Of a DNA stretch of 64,000 nucleotides, positions 54,457-62,379 are shown in pieces (within the stretch, counting starts at the first letter, position 1; every line of letters begins with the position of its first letter). Source of the DNA: SKKC01 sp046542845 (GTDB lineage: Bacteria > Spirochaetota > Spirochaetia > DSM-27196 > SKKC01); contig JBKHAN010000010.1 of the NCBI GenBank assembly GCA_046542845.1, forward strand, positions 1-64,000, written 5' to 3'. Both the position numbers and the translations under genes were made by a program. The notes beneath the pieces were generated by a model, which was not told where the DNA came from, did not search any database, and saw nothing but the letters and a program-made list of their open reading frames with translations.

Positions 54457-55485
54457 TCAGCCCAGACGCCCCTCCACCACCCACTTCGGCTCGAAACCGA
54501 GGAGGCTTCGTGCACGGTCTATCGAGACAACAGAATCGTCGCCGGGGGCAAGCGGATGCAGGACAGGAGCGTCGTTGTCGTAGAGTTTCGCGACTTCGGC
54601 CATCGGAAGTCCGAGGGAGTTTCGATGCGAATTAATGAACAGAGGATGGCACCCCGAAATATCGGCGGTGAGTCCCTGAAGGACTGCCTGTGCCGAGTCA
54701 AGCTCGTCGACGTAGGTAAAAAAATTAACCTTGTGATGCATGAAGCGAAGCTCGTCGCGAGTCAGGGCTGTGTCGTCGTCGGGCTTCGCCCACCAGCTCC
54801 CCCCGCGGTGTTCGTCGCACCGATGCCGCCTCCGGTACGCGTTGTAGGCAGTCTGAAGCCGCACAAGCTCACCTTTCCGTTCGTACGGACTCATATCGAG
54901 AAGACGCTGAATAATCGCTATGTCGTACTGTGCGTAGCGTTCGACGTTATCTACGATGTCTGAATGCGGTATTACGCCCGGAAGACGCAGCATCAGGCTT
55001 GTAATGCCCTCGCGTTCCCAGAAATATCGCCCGATCGCCTCAAGGGACTGTTTCGAGAAGCTGTAGGCGTCGGTGGCCAGAACGGGATGAGCTTCATCGA
55101 CGGGAAGATATTCGAGCTTCACGCTGCGATCGCCGAAGTAAAACCCCAACGCGTTAATCGAGCTCGCCCCGACGACCCGGCGTACACCGCACTCGGCTGC
55201 AGCCTCAAAAACGTGAAAGCTGCCGAGTGCGTTTACGCGAAATACATCCCTGCCGGCCACACCGACCGGTGTGTTAAATGCAGCAAGGTGTACGACCGCC
55301 TCGTGACCGTTCATGACCGAACGGAGCGAGTCGTAGTCCATCACGTCACACGAGACGTAACGACCTCCGGGCACCGACAACCCTTCCCGACGTCCTGTGA
55401 CGGTAACGTCGTATCCGTGCTCGCCAAGCAGCTCGACCACCGCCTGTCCGACCGAACCGCTTCCTCCAGTTACGAGTACCTTCAC
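54457..55485 (-). CDS. NAD-dependent sugar epimerase/dehydrogenase
   Basis: Extended SDR, 342 residues: MKVLVTGGSGSVGQAVVELL at the N-terminus, HLAAFNTPVG, catalytic Tyr/Lys in YSFSKQSLEAIG and the C-terminal EPKWVVEGRLG. Its start overlaps the end of the lactonase gene by 4 bases (ATGA), and both follow the mannonate-dehydratase-like gene. In that setting a role as a sugar dehydrogenase giving a lactone is more likely than nucleotide-sugar epimerisation, but sequence alone does not settle it. It has an unusual Arg/His-rich internal stretch RLQTAYNAYRRRHRCDEHRGG around residues 205-225. Confidence 0.8.
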   Translation of the reverse strand: MKVLVTGGSGSVGQAVVELLGEHGYDVTVTGRREGLSVPGGRYVSCDVMDYDSLRSVMNGHEAVVHLAAFNTPVGVAGRDVFRVNALGSFHVFEAAAECGVRRVVGASSINALGFYFGDRSVKLEYLPVDEAHPVLATDAYSFSKQSLEAIGRYFWEREGITSLMLRLPGVIPHSDIVDNVERYAQYDIAIIQRLLDMSPYERKGELVRLQTAYNAYRRRHRCDEHRGGSWWAKPDDDTALTRDELRFMHHKVNFFTYVDELDSAQAVLQGLTADISGCHPLFINSHRNSLGLPMAEVAKLYDNDAPVLHPLAPGDDSVVSIDRARSLLGFEPKWVVEGRLG

Positions 55486-56540
55486 GATTTTCCTCCTGCA
55501 AAGAGCGTGCAGCTCGGCGCCTCGACCTCCAGCGTGCAGCCGGTCGATGTACCCATGCCGGACTCCGGATCAATTCGGAAGGAACAGACCAGGTTGCTCC
55601 GTTCATTTGCCACGAGCATGTAGCGACCGCTTTCATCGATATCGAAATGTCTTGGCCACACACCACCACTCGAAAACGAAGCGCACGGCTCAAGACGGCC
55701 CGTCGCTGTCTCACGCCTGAACACGCAGATACGGTCGGGGCCCCGAACGGAAACGTACACGAGGGCACCGTTCGGATGCAGTTGTATTTCCGCCGCGAGC
55801 GCTTCGGACTCATATCCGTCCGGGAGGAGGCTGCTTTCCTGCAGAACGGTCAACGCTCCGGTCACGGGGTCATGGCTGCAGGCAAGTACGGTGTTCGAAA
55901 GCTCGGTGACGACATAGGCGTGCCGACCGTCGGGCGAAAACGCCAGATGCCGCGGCCCCGCTCCGGGTCGCAGCGCCAGCGCGCCTGTTCCTGCAGCTCT
56001 GTCGGCTCCTGCGTCGAGTACGGATAGCGGGTAGCGCACGACTTCGTCCGTGCCGAGATCGCATACGTACACCGCGGCGCGGGCCGGATCAAAATGCGTC
56101 GAATGAGCATGGGCGCGTTCCTGGCGGGCAGCGTTCGGTCCCTGCCCTTCGTGCTGTATACACGCGAGAGGCGTCCCGATATCGCCCGTTTCGGTAAGCG
56201 ACAGGGCAACGATGCTCCCACCCACGTAGTTGGCCGCGACGAGGAGTCGCTTTGATGCGTCGACGGCAACATGACATGGGCCGGCGCCACAACTGAGAGC
56301 GTCCGACATCCGGGTCAAGCGCCCGGTGTCATGGAGCCGAAACGCGGCAATACTCCCCGGCTCGGCGGGATGGGTCCCCGTCTCGGCAGTTGCGTAGACG
56401 GTCGAAGTTTCAGGAGCCCACGCGAGGAAGGATGCGTTGGACCCGGTATCGACCGAAGACTGTATCGACATCGCCCCGCTGTCGGAATTGAGCTCGGCAC
56501 AGTGAAGTGTGCGCGAGTAGCCACCCACAAAAAATCGCAT
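55482..56540 (-). CDS. Beta-propeller lactonase (6-phosphogluconolactonase-like)
   Basis: A 352-residue YbhE/Pgl-type seven-blade propeller: FFVGGYSRTLHCAEL, GPCHVAVDASKRLLVAANYVGGSIVAL, HAHSTHFDPARAAVYVCDLGTDEVVRYPL, GAGPRHLAFSPDGRHAYVVTELSNTVLACS and a C-terminal PRHFDIDESGRYMLVANERSNLVCSFRID match. The His and Arg residues of the lactonase site (GAGPCH, HAHS, GPRH) are there. A GGGGAGG ribosome site precedes the ATG. It sits between the epimerase/dehydrogenase and the dehydratase, the order expected for an oxidative sugar-acid route. gnd is not nearby, so the substrate need not be phosphorylated. Confidence 0.85.
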   Translation of the reverse strand: MRFFVGGYSRTLHCAELNSDSGAMSIQSSVDTGSNASFLAWAPETSTVYATAETGTHPAEPGSIAAFRLHDTGRLTRMSDALSCGAGPCHVAVDASKRLLVAANYVGGSIVALSLTETGDIGTPLACIQHEGQGPNAARQERAHAHSTHFDPARAAVYVCDLGTDEVVRYPLSVLDAGADRAAGTGALALRPGAGPRHLAFSPDGRHAYVVTELSNTVLACSHDPVTGALTVLQESSLLPDGYESEALAAEIQLHPNGALVYVSVRGPDRICVFRRETATGRLEPCASFSSGGVWPRHFDIDESGRYMLVANERSNLVCSFRIDPESGMGTSTGCTLEVEAPSCTLFAGGKS

Positions 56541-56560
56541 AGTATGGTCCTCCCCAGGTT

Positions 56561-57811
56561 CTATGGATACAGAAGCGTCCCGTCAGGCCCCCGAGTTCTT
56601 GTCCACTTCGGCGGCACACAACGCGGCGGATATTCCAGCGCAAGCTCCTCGGCAAACTCCACCCCGAGACCTGGTTTGTCAGGAGGCAGAACCGCGCCGT
56701 CGTGCACCTCCGGAATTCCGGGGAAGACGGCGCTCATGACGGCAGACGGCTCGTACATCTCCTGTATACCGAAATTCGGTACCGCAAAGTCAAGGTGGAT
56801 ATTCGCTGCGTGCCCGAATGGAGAACAGTCGCCCGGACCGTGCCATGCGGTTCGGATTCCATATGCTTCGCATAAGGCTGCGAGCTTTCGGGCCGGTGTT
56901 ATGCCGCCTATGTGACTGAGATGCACGCGTATAAAATCGATCAGTCGCTCGTGAACAACAGGGAGCCACTGTTCCGGTCCTGTAAACAGTTCTCCCAGTG
57001 CCAGAGGGGTCACGCTGTGCCTGCGAATCTCTCGCAACCACGGCCACTGTTCCGGGGGCACCGGGTCTTCGAGAAAAAAGAGTCCAACCGAGTCAAGCCG
57101 GGCAGCAAAGCGGGCGATTTCCCCGACGGGAACCCGCTCGTGAACGTCGTGCAGAAGCTCCACGTCAGAACCGAGGGCGTTACGAGCTTTGCTGAGCATG
57201 TCTACCGTCAGTGACATGTACCGCGCCGGGTCGATCGGGACCCGGTCGTCGGGCGCAGGCGGCGCTCCCGGCGTTCGAGAGATCCCCGTTGACTCGGTGG
57301 AACTTTCCGCGTCGGCCGAGCGGGTCATGGCGCCGGCTGCTCCGTAACCACCGAGCTGGCAGCGTACGAAGCGGTGCCCCGATTGAAGGAGATTCGACGC
57401 GCGATCGAGGAGCTCGGGAACCGTTGCCCCGTCGGCGTGGCGGTATACATCGACCCGATCGCGGCAGGCGCCACCGAGCAGCTGGTATACCGGCATGCCG
57501 GCGAGCTTGCCCTTGATGTCCCAGAGTGCCATGTCGACACCGCCGATCGCGTTGTTCAACACGGGTCCTCCCCGCCAGTAGCTGTTCGCGTGCATAAGGC
57601 GCCACAGATCCTCGATGCGAGCCGCATCGCGTTGCTTAAGCAGCGGGTCCAGGTATCGCGTGGTAACCTCGGCGACCGCGCTTGCGCGCTGGGTAAATGT
57701 GGCGCAGCCGTAGCCTGTTATCGCCGGGTCGGACGTCTCCACCACCGTTACAACAAGGTCGATTCCTTCAGGTGCCGTCACGACAGGGCGAACACGGGCG
57801 ATAGTGAGCAT
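56561..57811 (-). CDS. Mannonate-dehydratase-like enolase superfamily enzyme
   Basis: A 416-residue member of the ManD/RspA group that dehydrates sugar acids to 2-keto-3-deoxy acids. Metal ligands D222, E248 and E274 are spaced 26 and 26 as in ManD; H224 (DVHERV) and H in WHGPGDCSPFGHA are catalytic candidates. Typical text: GGVDMALWDIKGKLAGMPVYQLLGGACRDRV and VPNFGIQEMYE. The loop 160-190 is long and Ser/Thr/Pro-rich (SSTESTGISRTPGAPPAPDDR). ATG 57811 follows GGAGG; the frame stays open upstream. Could complete uronate breakdown (D-mannonate to KDG) or act on the lactonase product. Many family members have little activity on mannonate, so the substrate is open. Confidence 0.87.
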   Translation of the reverse strand: MLTIARVRPVVTAPEGIDLVVTVVETSDPAITGYGCATFTQRASAVAEVTTRYLDPLLKQRDAARIEDLWRLMHANSYWRGGPVLNNAIGGVDMALWDIKGKLAGMPVYQLLGGACRDRVDVYRHADGATVPELLDRASNLLQSGHRFVRCQLGGYGAAGAMTRSADAESSTESTGISRTPGAPPAPDDRVPIDPARYMSLTVDMLSKARNALGSDVELLHDVHERVPVGEIARFAARLDSVGLFFLEDPVPPEQWPWLREIRRHSVTPLALGELFTGPEQWLPVVHERLIDFIRVHLSHIGGITPARKLAALCEAYGIRTAWHGPGDCSPFGHAANIHLDFAVPNFGIQEMYEPSAVMSAVFPGIPEVHDGAVLPPDKPGLGVEFAEELALEYPPRCVPPKWTRTRGPDGTLLYP

Positions 57812-57895
57812 ACGGAGAACCTCCAGACCTGGCTCCAGTCTACCGCAGGAGCCGCAGTATGAACACGTCGAATCGGAGTGAGAACGCCCATGAAG

Positions 57896-57921
57896 CATGC
57901 ATGGCACATCCATTTTGCATG
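57896..57921 (+). promoter_or_regulatory. Candidate upstream activator site
   Basis: CATGCA and TGCATG form a perfect inverted repeat with a 14-base centre, placed about 120 bases upstream of the sigma-54 start. Enhancer-binding proteins commonly use such repeats 80-150 bases upstream. Which protein binds is unknown. Confidence 0.4.
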
Positions 57922-58004
57922 GAAGAGACGCAAGGTAATAGCTAAAACTTCTCCAATACGTAAATTTACATGCTCCTTGTGGGGCTTTTCCGAGTCGAAA
58001 AATT

Positions 58005-58020
58005 TGGCACAGATTTTGCT
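58005..58020 (+). promoter_or_regulatory. Consensus sigma-54 promoter of the sensor kinase
   Basis: TGGCAC-agatt-TTGCT matches the -24/-12 consensus at every invariant base, with the GG and GC exactly 10 bases apart. The expected start is near 58031. By simple counting, TGGCAC-N5-TTGCW should occur by chance about 0.06 times on both strands of a 64-kb window. Confidence 0.8.
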
Positions 58021-58034
58021 GTCAGAATTTTACT

Positions 58035-59045
58035 ATGACCACTATCGATACTATGGAGTATCCTCCGGAAATTGCCGGAAACTTCCCTGGATTCTTCTTT
58101 CATTTTGATGCCACCGAACGCGGGGATGTGTCTGAATTCTCCATATCAGATTCTATTCGCGTACTCACCGGCCTTGACCCTTTGGACCTGTCCGACGGTA
58201 TAGCACCGGCGCTTGCGCTCGTATCTTCCGACGACAGAGCCGGTTTGCTTGAGAGTGTTGCGATTGCGATCTCACAACGCAGCGTATGGTCACGCGAGTT
58301 CAGATACAAGCGCGCCGACGGGTCAACCGGGTGGCTCGAGGGGCACTCATTCTGTCGCGAAGACCCGGACGGTGGATTCCGGTTCGGCGGCTACATGCTC
58401 GATATTACCCGGCACAAGGAAGCTGAGGCGCGACTCGTTTCAGAACTGAAGGCCAAAACCCTTCGCATGAAAGAACTGAATCATCGGGTCAAAAACAACA
58501 TGGCGACGGTAATAAGTCTTCTGGAACTTCAGAGCGCAACCAGCGGCAGCGACGAAGTGCGTGCGTCCCTGCGCGCGGCACAGGAGCGGGTTCGTTCGGT
58601 GCTCCTGCTTTATCAGGAACTTGAATCGGCAGAGGAACGCGATTCGGTCCAGGCCGATCATTATCTGCAAAGACTTTTACCCCGGGTCGTCGACGGTCTT
58701 ACCGCCACCGCATCGGTCGAACTCGACGTGCAGGTATCGCCGCTGCGCATCGGCGGGTCGCTCATGTCCACGATCGCGCTCATCGTGAACGAGGGCGTGA
58801 CGAACGCGCTGAAATACGCCTTCGAGGATCGCAGGACGCGACGAGTGGCGGTTCATTTGCAGAAAACCGCCCGCGGGACGCTCAAGCTCACCGTTCGGGA
58901 TAACGGACGAGGCATAGCAGACGGAGCCGAGGACGGGTTTGGGATGACCCTGATCCGCTCGCTGAGCGAGCAGATCAGAGGAGATCTCTCCATACGAAAC
59001 GAACACGGTACGACAATCGAACTGGAGTTCCCTGAAAGCGCCTAA
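58035..59045 (+). CDS. PAS-domain sensor histidine kinase, HisKA_2 family
   Basis: 336 residues, no membrane segment. PAS fold at about 35-130 ending DITRHKEAEARL; dimerisation/phosphoacceptor box with H150 in LNHRVKNNMATVISLLELQS; ATP domain with N-box VNEGVTNALKYAF (N252, E253, N257) and G1 box DNGRGIADG at about 289. It should therefore be active. The promoter is sigma-54 type and starts only a few bases upstream, so the message is nearly leaderless or begins at the internal ATG 58053; no Shine-Dalgarno sequence is seen. No response regulator adjoins. Its stop overlaps the permease stop of the sugar importer by 4 bases. Confidence 0.88.
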   Translation: MTTIDTMEYPPEIAGNFPGFFFHFDATERGDVSEFSISDSIRVLTGLDPLDLSDGIAPALALVSSDDRAGLLESVAIAISQRSVWSREFRYKRADGSTGWLEGHSFCREDPDGGFRFGGYMLDITRHKEAEARLVSELKAKTLRMKELNHRVKNNMATVISLLELQSATSGSDEVRASLRAAQERVRSVLLLYQELESAEERDSVQADHYLQRLLPRVVDGLTATASVELDVQVSPLRIGGSLMSTIALIVNEGVTNALKYAFEDRRTRRVAVHLQKTARGTLKLTVRDNGRGIADGAEDGFGMTLIRSLSEQIRGDLSIRNEHGTTIELEFPESA

Positions 59046-59875
59046 CCTTTGATTGCACCGATCGTCAGCCCCTTGATCAGAGCCTTCGAGAAGGTGACCA
59101 CGACGATCAGAATCGGAACGACCGATATCGCGATACCGAGATAAATCGCGCCGAAGTTCGATTCGTAGAGGCCCCGGATGTTCGCAATGACGATCGGCAG
59201 TGGAAACTTATCGGCTGAGTTCAGGAGGACCAGTGGAGTAATGAGATCGTTCCACTTGTTTATGAACGTGAATATGGACAGGGTCGCGATGGCCGGCATC
59301 GCAAGAGGGAAAATAATCGTCAAAAATGTCCGGAACTCGCCGGAACCGTCGATTATCGCAGCCTCTATCAGAGAATCCGAGATACTCGACTGTATGTACG
59401 CCCGAACGAAGAACACCATGGCCGGGTTTGCGATCATGGGCAGGATCAGTGGAGCGTAGGTATCGAGAAGCCCGAGGTTGAGAACCAGGTCGTAGTATCC
59501 AATGAGTCCAAGCTGCTGCGGTATCATCATGGTCGCCAGGACAACCCAGAACAGTGTTTCACGAAACCGAAAACGGAACTTCGCGAATCCGTACGCGGTG
59601 AGCGCGCTGAAGAACGCGGAAAGCATCACCGAGGGAACTGCGATTATGGCGCTTGAGTAAAACCCGCGCCATATATTCACCCGCGACTGAATAATGCTGT
59701 AGTTGCGAGCCAGCTGGTCGCCGGGAGTAAGCCAGACACCCTGGGAGATTTCCACGTTGCTTCGAGTCGCGTTGATAATCATCATGTAAAAAGGCATGAC
59801 GCTAAGAAGCGCCAGACCGAGGAGGAAGCCCCATAGAAGAATGCGAACAACAAGCGGTCGTTTCTCGACGATCAT
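59042..59875 (-). CDS. Sugar ABC importer permease, MalG type
   Basis: Inner-membrane permease of a CUT1 carbohydrate importer. The 277 residues have six membrane helices and the EAA loop EAAIIDGSGEFRTFLTIIFPLAMPAI that docks the ATPase. The stop overlaps the sensor kinase by 4 bases on the other strand. Its start overlaps the other permease's stop by 4 bases. The ATPase (MsmK/MalK type) is not in the window, so a shared ATPase encoded elsewhere is needed. Confidence 0.94.
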   Translation of the reverse strand: MIVEKRPLVVRILLWGFLLGLALLSVMPFYMMIINATRSNVEISQGVWLTPGDQLARNYSIIQSRVNIWRGFYSSAIIAVPSVMLSAFFSALTAYGFAKFRFRFRETLFWVVLATMMIPQQLGLIGYYDLVLNLGLLDTYAPLILPMIANPAMVFFVRAYIQSSISDSLIEAAIIDGSGEFRTFLTIIFPLAMPAIATLSIFTFINKWNDLITPLVLLNSADKFPLPIVIANIRGLYESNFGAIYLGIAISVVPILIVVVTFSKALIKGLTIGAIKG

Positions 59876-60765
59876 GGGCGAACCCTCCTGACAGACCCCG
59901 GCTCACGATTCAGTATCGAGTAGATAACCACGGAGAAAAGGAGAATCATGAGGAAGAGGAAAAGCGCGACGGTAGCCGCATAGCCGGTATTAAAGAAGTG
60001 AAAGGCCTGATTATAGAGATACAGCACCATGGTGGTCAGGGCGTTGTCCGGTGCCCCACGGCCGTTGGTGAGCACGCGAGGAATATCAAAGATCTGCAGC
60101 CCTCCGATCAGCGATGTAATAAGCACGTACAGCATCGTCGGCCGTAGTAGAGGAAGCGTTATGAACCTGAAGACCTGAAACCTTGCCGCGCCGTCGATAT
60201 AGGCAGCTTCATAAAGATCCTCGTTTATCGCGCTCAAACCGGCCATAAAGATTATGGTGGTGTATCCGAACCATTGCCACCACTGTATAGCCGAAACGGT
60301 TCCCTGAGCGAAACGGGGAATCTGGAGCCAGTTGATCGGTTCCTGTATCGCTCCGATCCGCATGAGCATCATGTTCAGGGTGCCGAAGCGCCAGTCCATA
60401 AGAACCGCAAAGAGAACACCGATTGACGCTGCGGTGACGAGATTCGGCAGAAAATACAGCGTCCGAAGCGTTTCGCGTCCCTTCGTACTTCGTTCGCTGA
60501 GGACCACCGCAAGAAATAGGGCTATCAGTATCTGCGGAATAAAATTTACGATCCAGATGTACCAGGTATTTCCGATAGCGGTGAGGAACAACTCGGTAGT
60601 TACGAGCCTCCGATAGTTCTCAAGGCCGGCGAATTCGGTCCGAATCATTGTGACCGATCGCTGAAAACTCAATAGGAATGTAAACACGATCGGATATAAC
60701 TGAAACACCAGAAACGCGACGAAATACGGAAGAATAAACAAATACCCCTTGGTGCTGCGCTTCAT
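59872..60765 (-). CDS. Sugar ABC importer permease, MalF/UgpA type
   Basis: The 297 residues have about six membrane helices and the EAA loop EAAYIDGAARFQVFRFITLPLLRPTML. I chose the second of two adjacent ATG codons (60765) because AAAGGGGG then lies at a workable distance; 60768 is the alternative. The N-terminal extension of the longer frame is not credible. It overlaps the MalG-type gene by 4 bases. A hairpin lies between it and the binding-protein gene. Confidence 0.93.
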   Translation of the reverse strand: MKRSTKGYLFILPYFVAFLVFQLYPIVFTFLLSFQRSVTMIRTEFAGLENYRRLVTTELFLTAIGNTWYIWIVNFIPQILIALFLAVVLSERSTKGRETLRTLYFLPNLVTAASIGVLFAVLMDWRFGTLNMMLMRIGAIQEPINWLQIPRFAQGTVSAIQWWQWFGYTTIIFMAGLSAINEDLYEAAYIDGAARFQVFRFITLPLLRPTMLYVLITSLIGGLQIFDIPRVLTNGRGAPDNALTTMVLYLYNQAFHFFNTGYAATVALFLFLMILLFSVVIYSILNREPGSVRRVRP

Positions 60766-60784
60766 CATTCCCCCTTTAGAGCAA

Positions 60785-60811
60785 GGCCGGACAGCATGTC
60801 GCTGACCGGCC
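60785..60811 (-). other. Hairpin between binding protein and permease genes
   Basis: GGCCGG/CCGGCC forms a 6-bp stem, continued after one mismatch by CAGC/GCTG. There is no T tract. In many sugar importer operons such a stem protects the upstream message, giving more binding protein than permease. Confidence 0.5.
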
Positions 60812-60844
60812 GATAATGGATATTGGCCTCGAAACAGTATGTAC

Positions 60845-62173
60845 CTACGGGCGTTCCACGACCACTTCACTGATGTTAGGCAGGAAATCGCGTGCAGCAG
60901 TTTCGAAGTCGGCAATCGCCTCGTCCAGAGTCTTCTGTCCGTTTACAAACTGCTCGACCTCATCGCCCCAGGCGTTCTGGATCTGAAAGTCCCACGGCCC
61001 GATAAACGATACATCAACCTGCTGAACCTGATCGAAGAAATATGCGTAGTGGTTCTGACCGTCCAGGAAAGGATCGGAGAAATCGTCCTGGATTCGGGCG
61101 AGAACGTTGGTGTTCGAAACGAAATCTCCGGTGCTTCGAGCCCACTCTTCGTGAAACTCCGGATTGCTGCCCACAAACTCAACGAAGGCCCACGCGAGAT
61201 CCTTCTGTTCGGAGTTCCGGTTTATACCGACCCATGTGCCACCCCAGGTATAGGCAGCGGGAGGACTCGCAAGACCCCAGTCACCACGAAACTCGGCGTT
61301 TCCTTCATCGGCTTCAGGTTCGGCATTCGGCTTCATGACGTAGTGCAGCCCCCAGGTCGGGAGAATGTAGGCGAACACGCTGCCGTCTGCCATCGAAGAG
61401 AACCAGGGAGGGTCCCATGTTGTTGCGCCGGCTTCAATGCGATTCTCGCGCATCTCCCGTGCTACCTGCATAAACTCCACCAGCGACTCCGGAATGACGA
61501 GTCGGTCGTCAACGATGTAGGGTTCACTCCGCTGGTTATACACAAACTCTGTCATGTCTGTGTAGCCGGACAGCAGATAGCGCTCCCCGTCGTATTCCTC
61601 CCGTATCATTTCACCAAGCTCATAGAACCGGTCAAGGTCGCTCGTCCATTCGGAAACAGCGTCGGGATCGTCAGTACCGAGGATATCCTGTGCAATGTCG
61701 CGCCTGTAGAACAATCCGCCCGGGGTAGCCTGCCAGCTGAGTGCCGTGATGTCGCCGTCGGTGTTTCGCGAGAGCTCGGTAACGTACTCCACCAGGTCGC
61801 CAACCAGTTCCTCGGCATTGTAGGGTTCGCCGGAAATCGGCTCCCAGTAGTCCGATTCGATAAACTGACGGAAAAACGCACGTTCGCCGGTAAAGACGTC
61901 CGGCGTGGCAGAACGCGAGCGCATCGCATTGGTAATGCGGTTCAGATACTGTTCGTCGGCGTTCGGTATAACGACAAACTCGACCTCAATATCCGGATAT
62001 ACCTCGTTGAAGGGTTCTATCATGTCACCCATTTCGTCGGTGAAGGACCATACGACGAGACGGCCGCTGAGTTCGCCGGGCTCGTCCGTGACTTCCTGAG
62101 CCTCTTCGCCGCAACCGGCCAACAGAAGCAGCACAGCCAGCATCAACGCTGGTGCTACGAGACGTTTTCTCAT
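60845..62173 (-). CDS. Sugar ABC importer solute-binding lipoprotein
   Basis: 442 residues. The lipoprotein signal MRKRLVAPALMLAVLLLLAGC has the perfect lipobox LAGC with Cys21; the mature part matches family 1 sugar-binding proteins (LSGRLVVWSFTDEMGDMIEPFNEVYPDIEVEF, VFTGERAFFRQFIESDYWEPIS). The ATG 62173 has an AAGGAGGT ribosome site. The ligand cannot be told, but the neighbours suggest a sugar or uronate-type oligomer. First gene of a three-gene importer operon under a GntR-type regulator encoded next to it. Confidence 0.94.
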   Translation of the reverse strand: MRKRLVAPALMLAVLLLLAGCGEEAQEVTDEPGELSGRLVVWSFTDEMGDMIEPFNEVYPDIEVEFVVIPNADEQYLNRITNAMRSRSATPDVFTGERAFFRQFIESDYWEPISGEPYNAEELVGDLVEYVTELSRNTDGDITALSWQATPGGLFYRRDIAQDILGTDDPDAVSEWTSDLDRFYELGEMIREEYDGERYLLSGYTDMTEFVYNQRSEPYIVDDRLVIPESLVEFMQVAREMRENRIEAGATTWDPPWFSSMADGSVFAYILPTWGLHYVMKPNAEPEADEGNAEFRGDWGLASPPAAYTWGGTWVGINRNSEQKDLAWAFVEFVGSNPEFHEEWARSTGDFVSNTNVLARIQDDFSDPFLDGQNHYAYFFDQVQQVDVSFIGPWDFQIQNAWGDEVEQFVNGQKTLDEAIADFETAARDFLPNISEVVVERP

Positions 62174-62183
62174 AGTTACCTCC

Positions 62184-62232
62184 TTGTATTTAGTTGTATT
62201 CTTTTTGCGTCTGAAAAAAGACACAAATACAA
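62184..62232. promoter_or_regulatory. Operator-like cluster before the binding-protein gene
   Basis: TTGTATT occurs at 62184-62190 and 62194-62200 and its reverse AATACAA at 62226-62232. Between them lies a segment TTTTGC then CTGAAAAAA that recurs upstream of the regulator gene. Lying in the leader close to the ATG, it would block transcription when bound. Confidence 0.5.
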
Positions 62233-62331
62233 CCTGAAAGGACGGTATCACGGTTTATTTGGTCCGTAAAGCGTCATTTTTCGTGCTTCTCACATATTTT
62301 ATAAAAAACGATAAAACAATGGTGTTCTTAC

Positions 62332-62360
62332 TTGTATTATCTTTTGCTATCTGAAAAAAA
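62332..62360. promoter_or_regulatory. Second copy of the operator-like element
   Basis: TTGTATT (62332-62338) followed by TTTTGC and CTGAAAAAA repeats the element found before the binding-protein gene, with the spacing different by 2 bases. It covers the -35 region and spacer of the regulator's own promoter. Confidence 0.5.
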
Positions 62361-62370
62361 CGAATATAAT
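62342..62370 (+). promoter_or_regulatory. Promoter of the GntR-type regulator
   Basis: A perfect TATAAT (62365-62370) with TTTTGC at 17 bases (or TTGCTA at 15). The start of transcription would be near 62377, only about 3 bases before the ATG, so the message is probably leaderless. Confidence 0.6.
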
Positions 62371-62379
62371 CACGACATC

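Larger units (their letters stand above)
57812..58034. other. Divergent regulatory gap, enolase gene / sensor kinase
   Basis: It holds the consensus sigma-54 promoter at its right end, the palindrome GTAAATTTAC (57960-57969) and the inverted repeat CATGCA-N14-TGCATG (57896-57921). No gene is seen. Confidence 0.6.

Noticed and set aside
57902..57919. Second TGGCAC...TTGCA in the same gap, resembling a sigma-54 promoter.
   Set aside because: The spacer is 7 bases, giving 12 bases between GG and GC instead of 10; it does not fit the enzyme.
60839..62269. 476-codon frame opposite the sugar-binding lipoprotein.
   Set aside because: The minus-strand gene has a perfect lipobox and ribosome site; the plus frame has neither.
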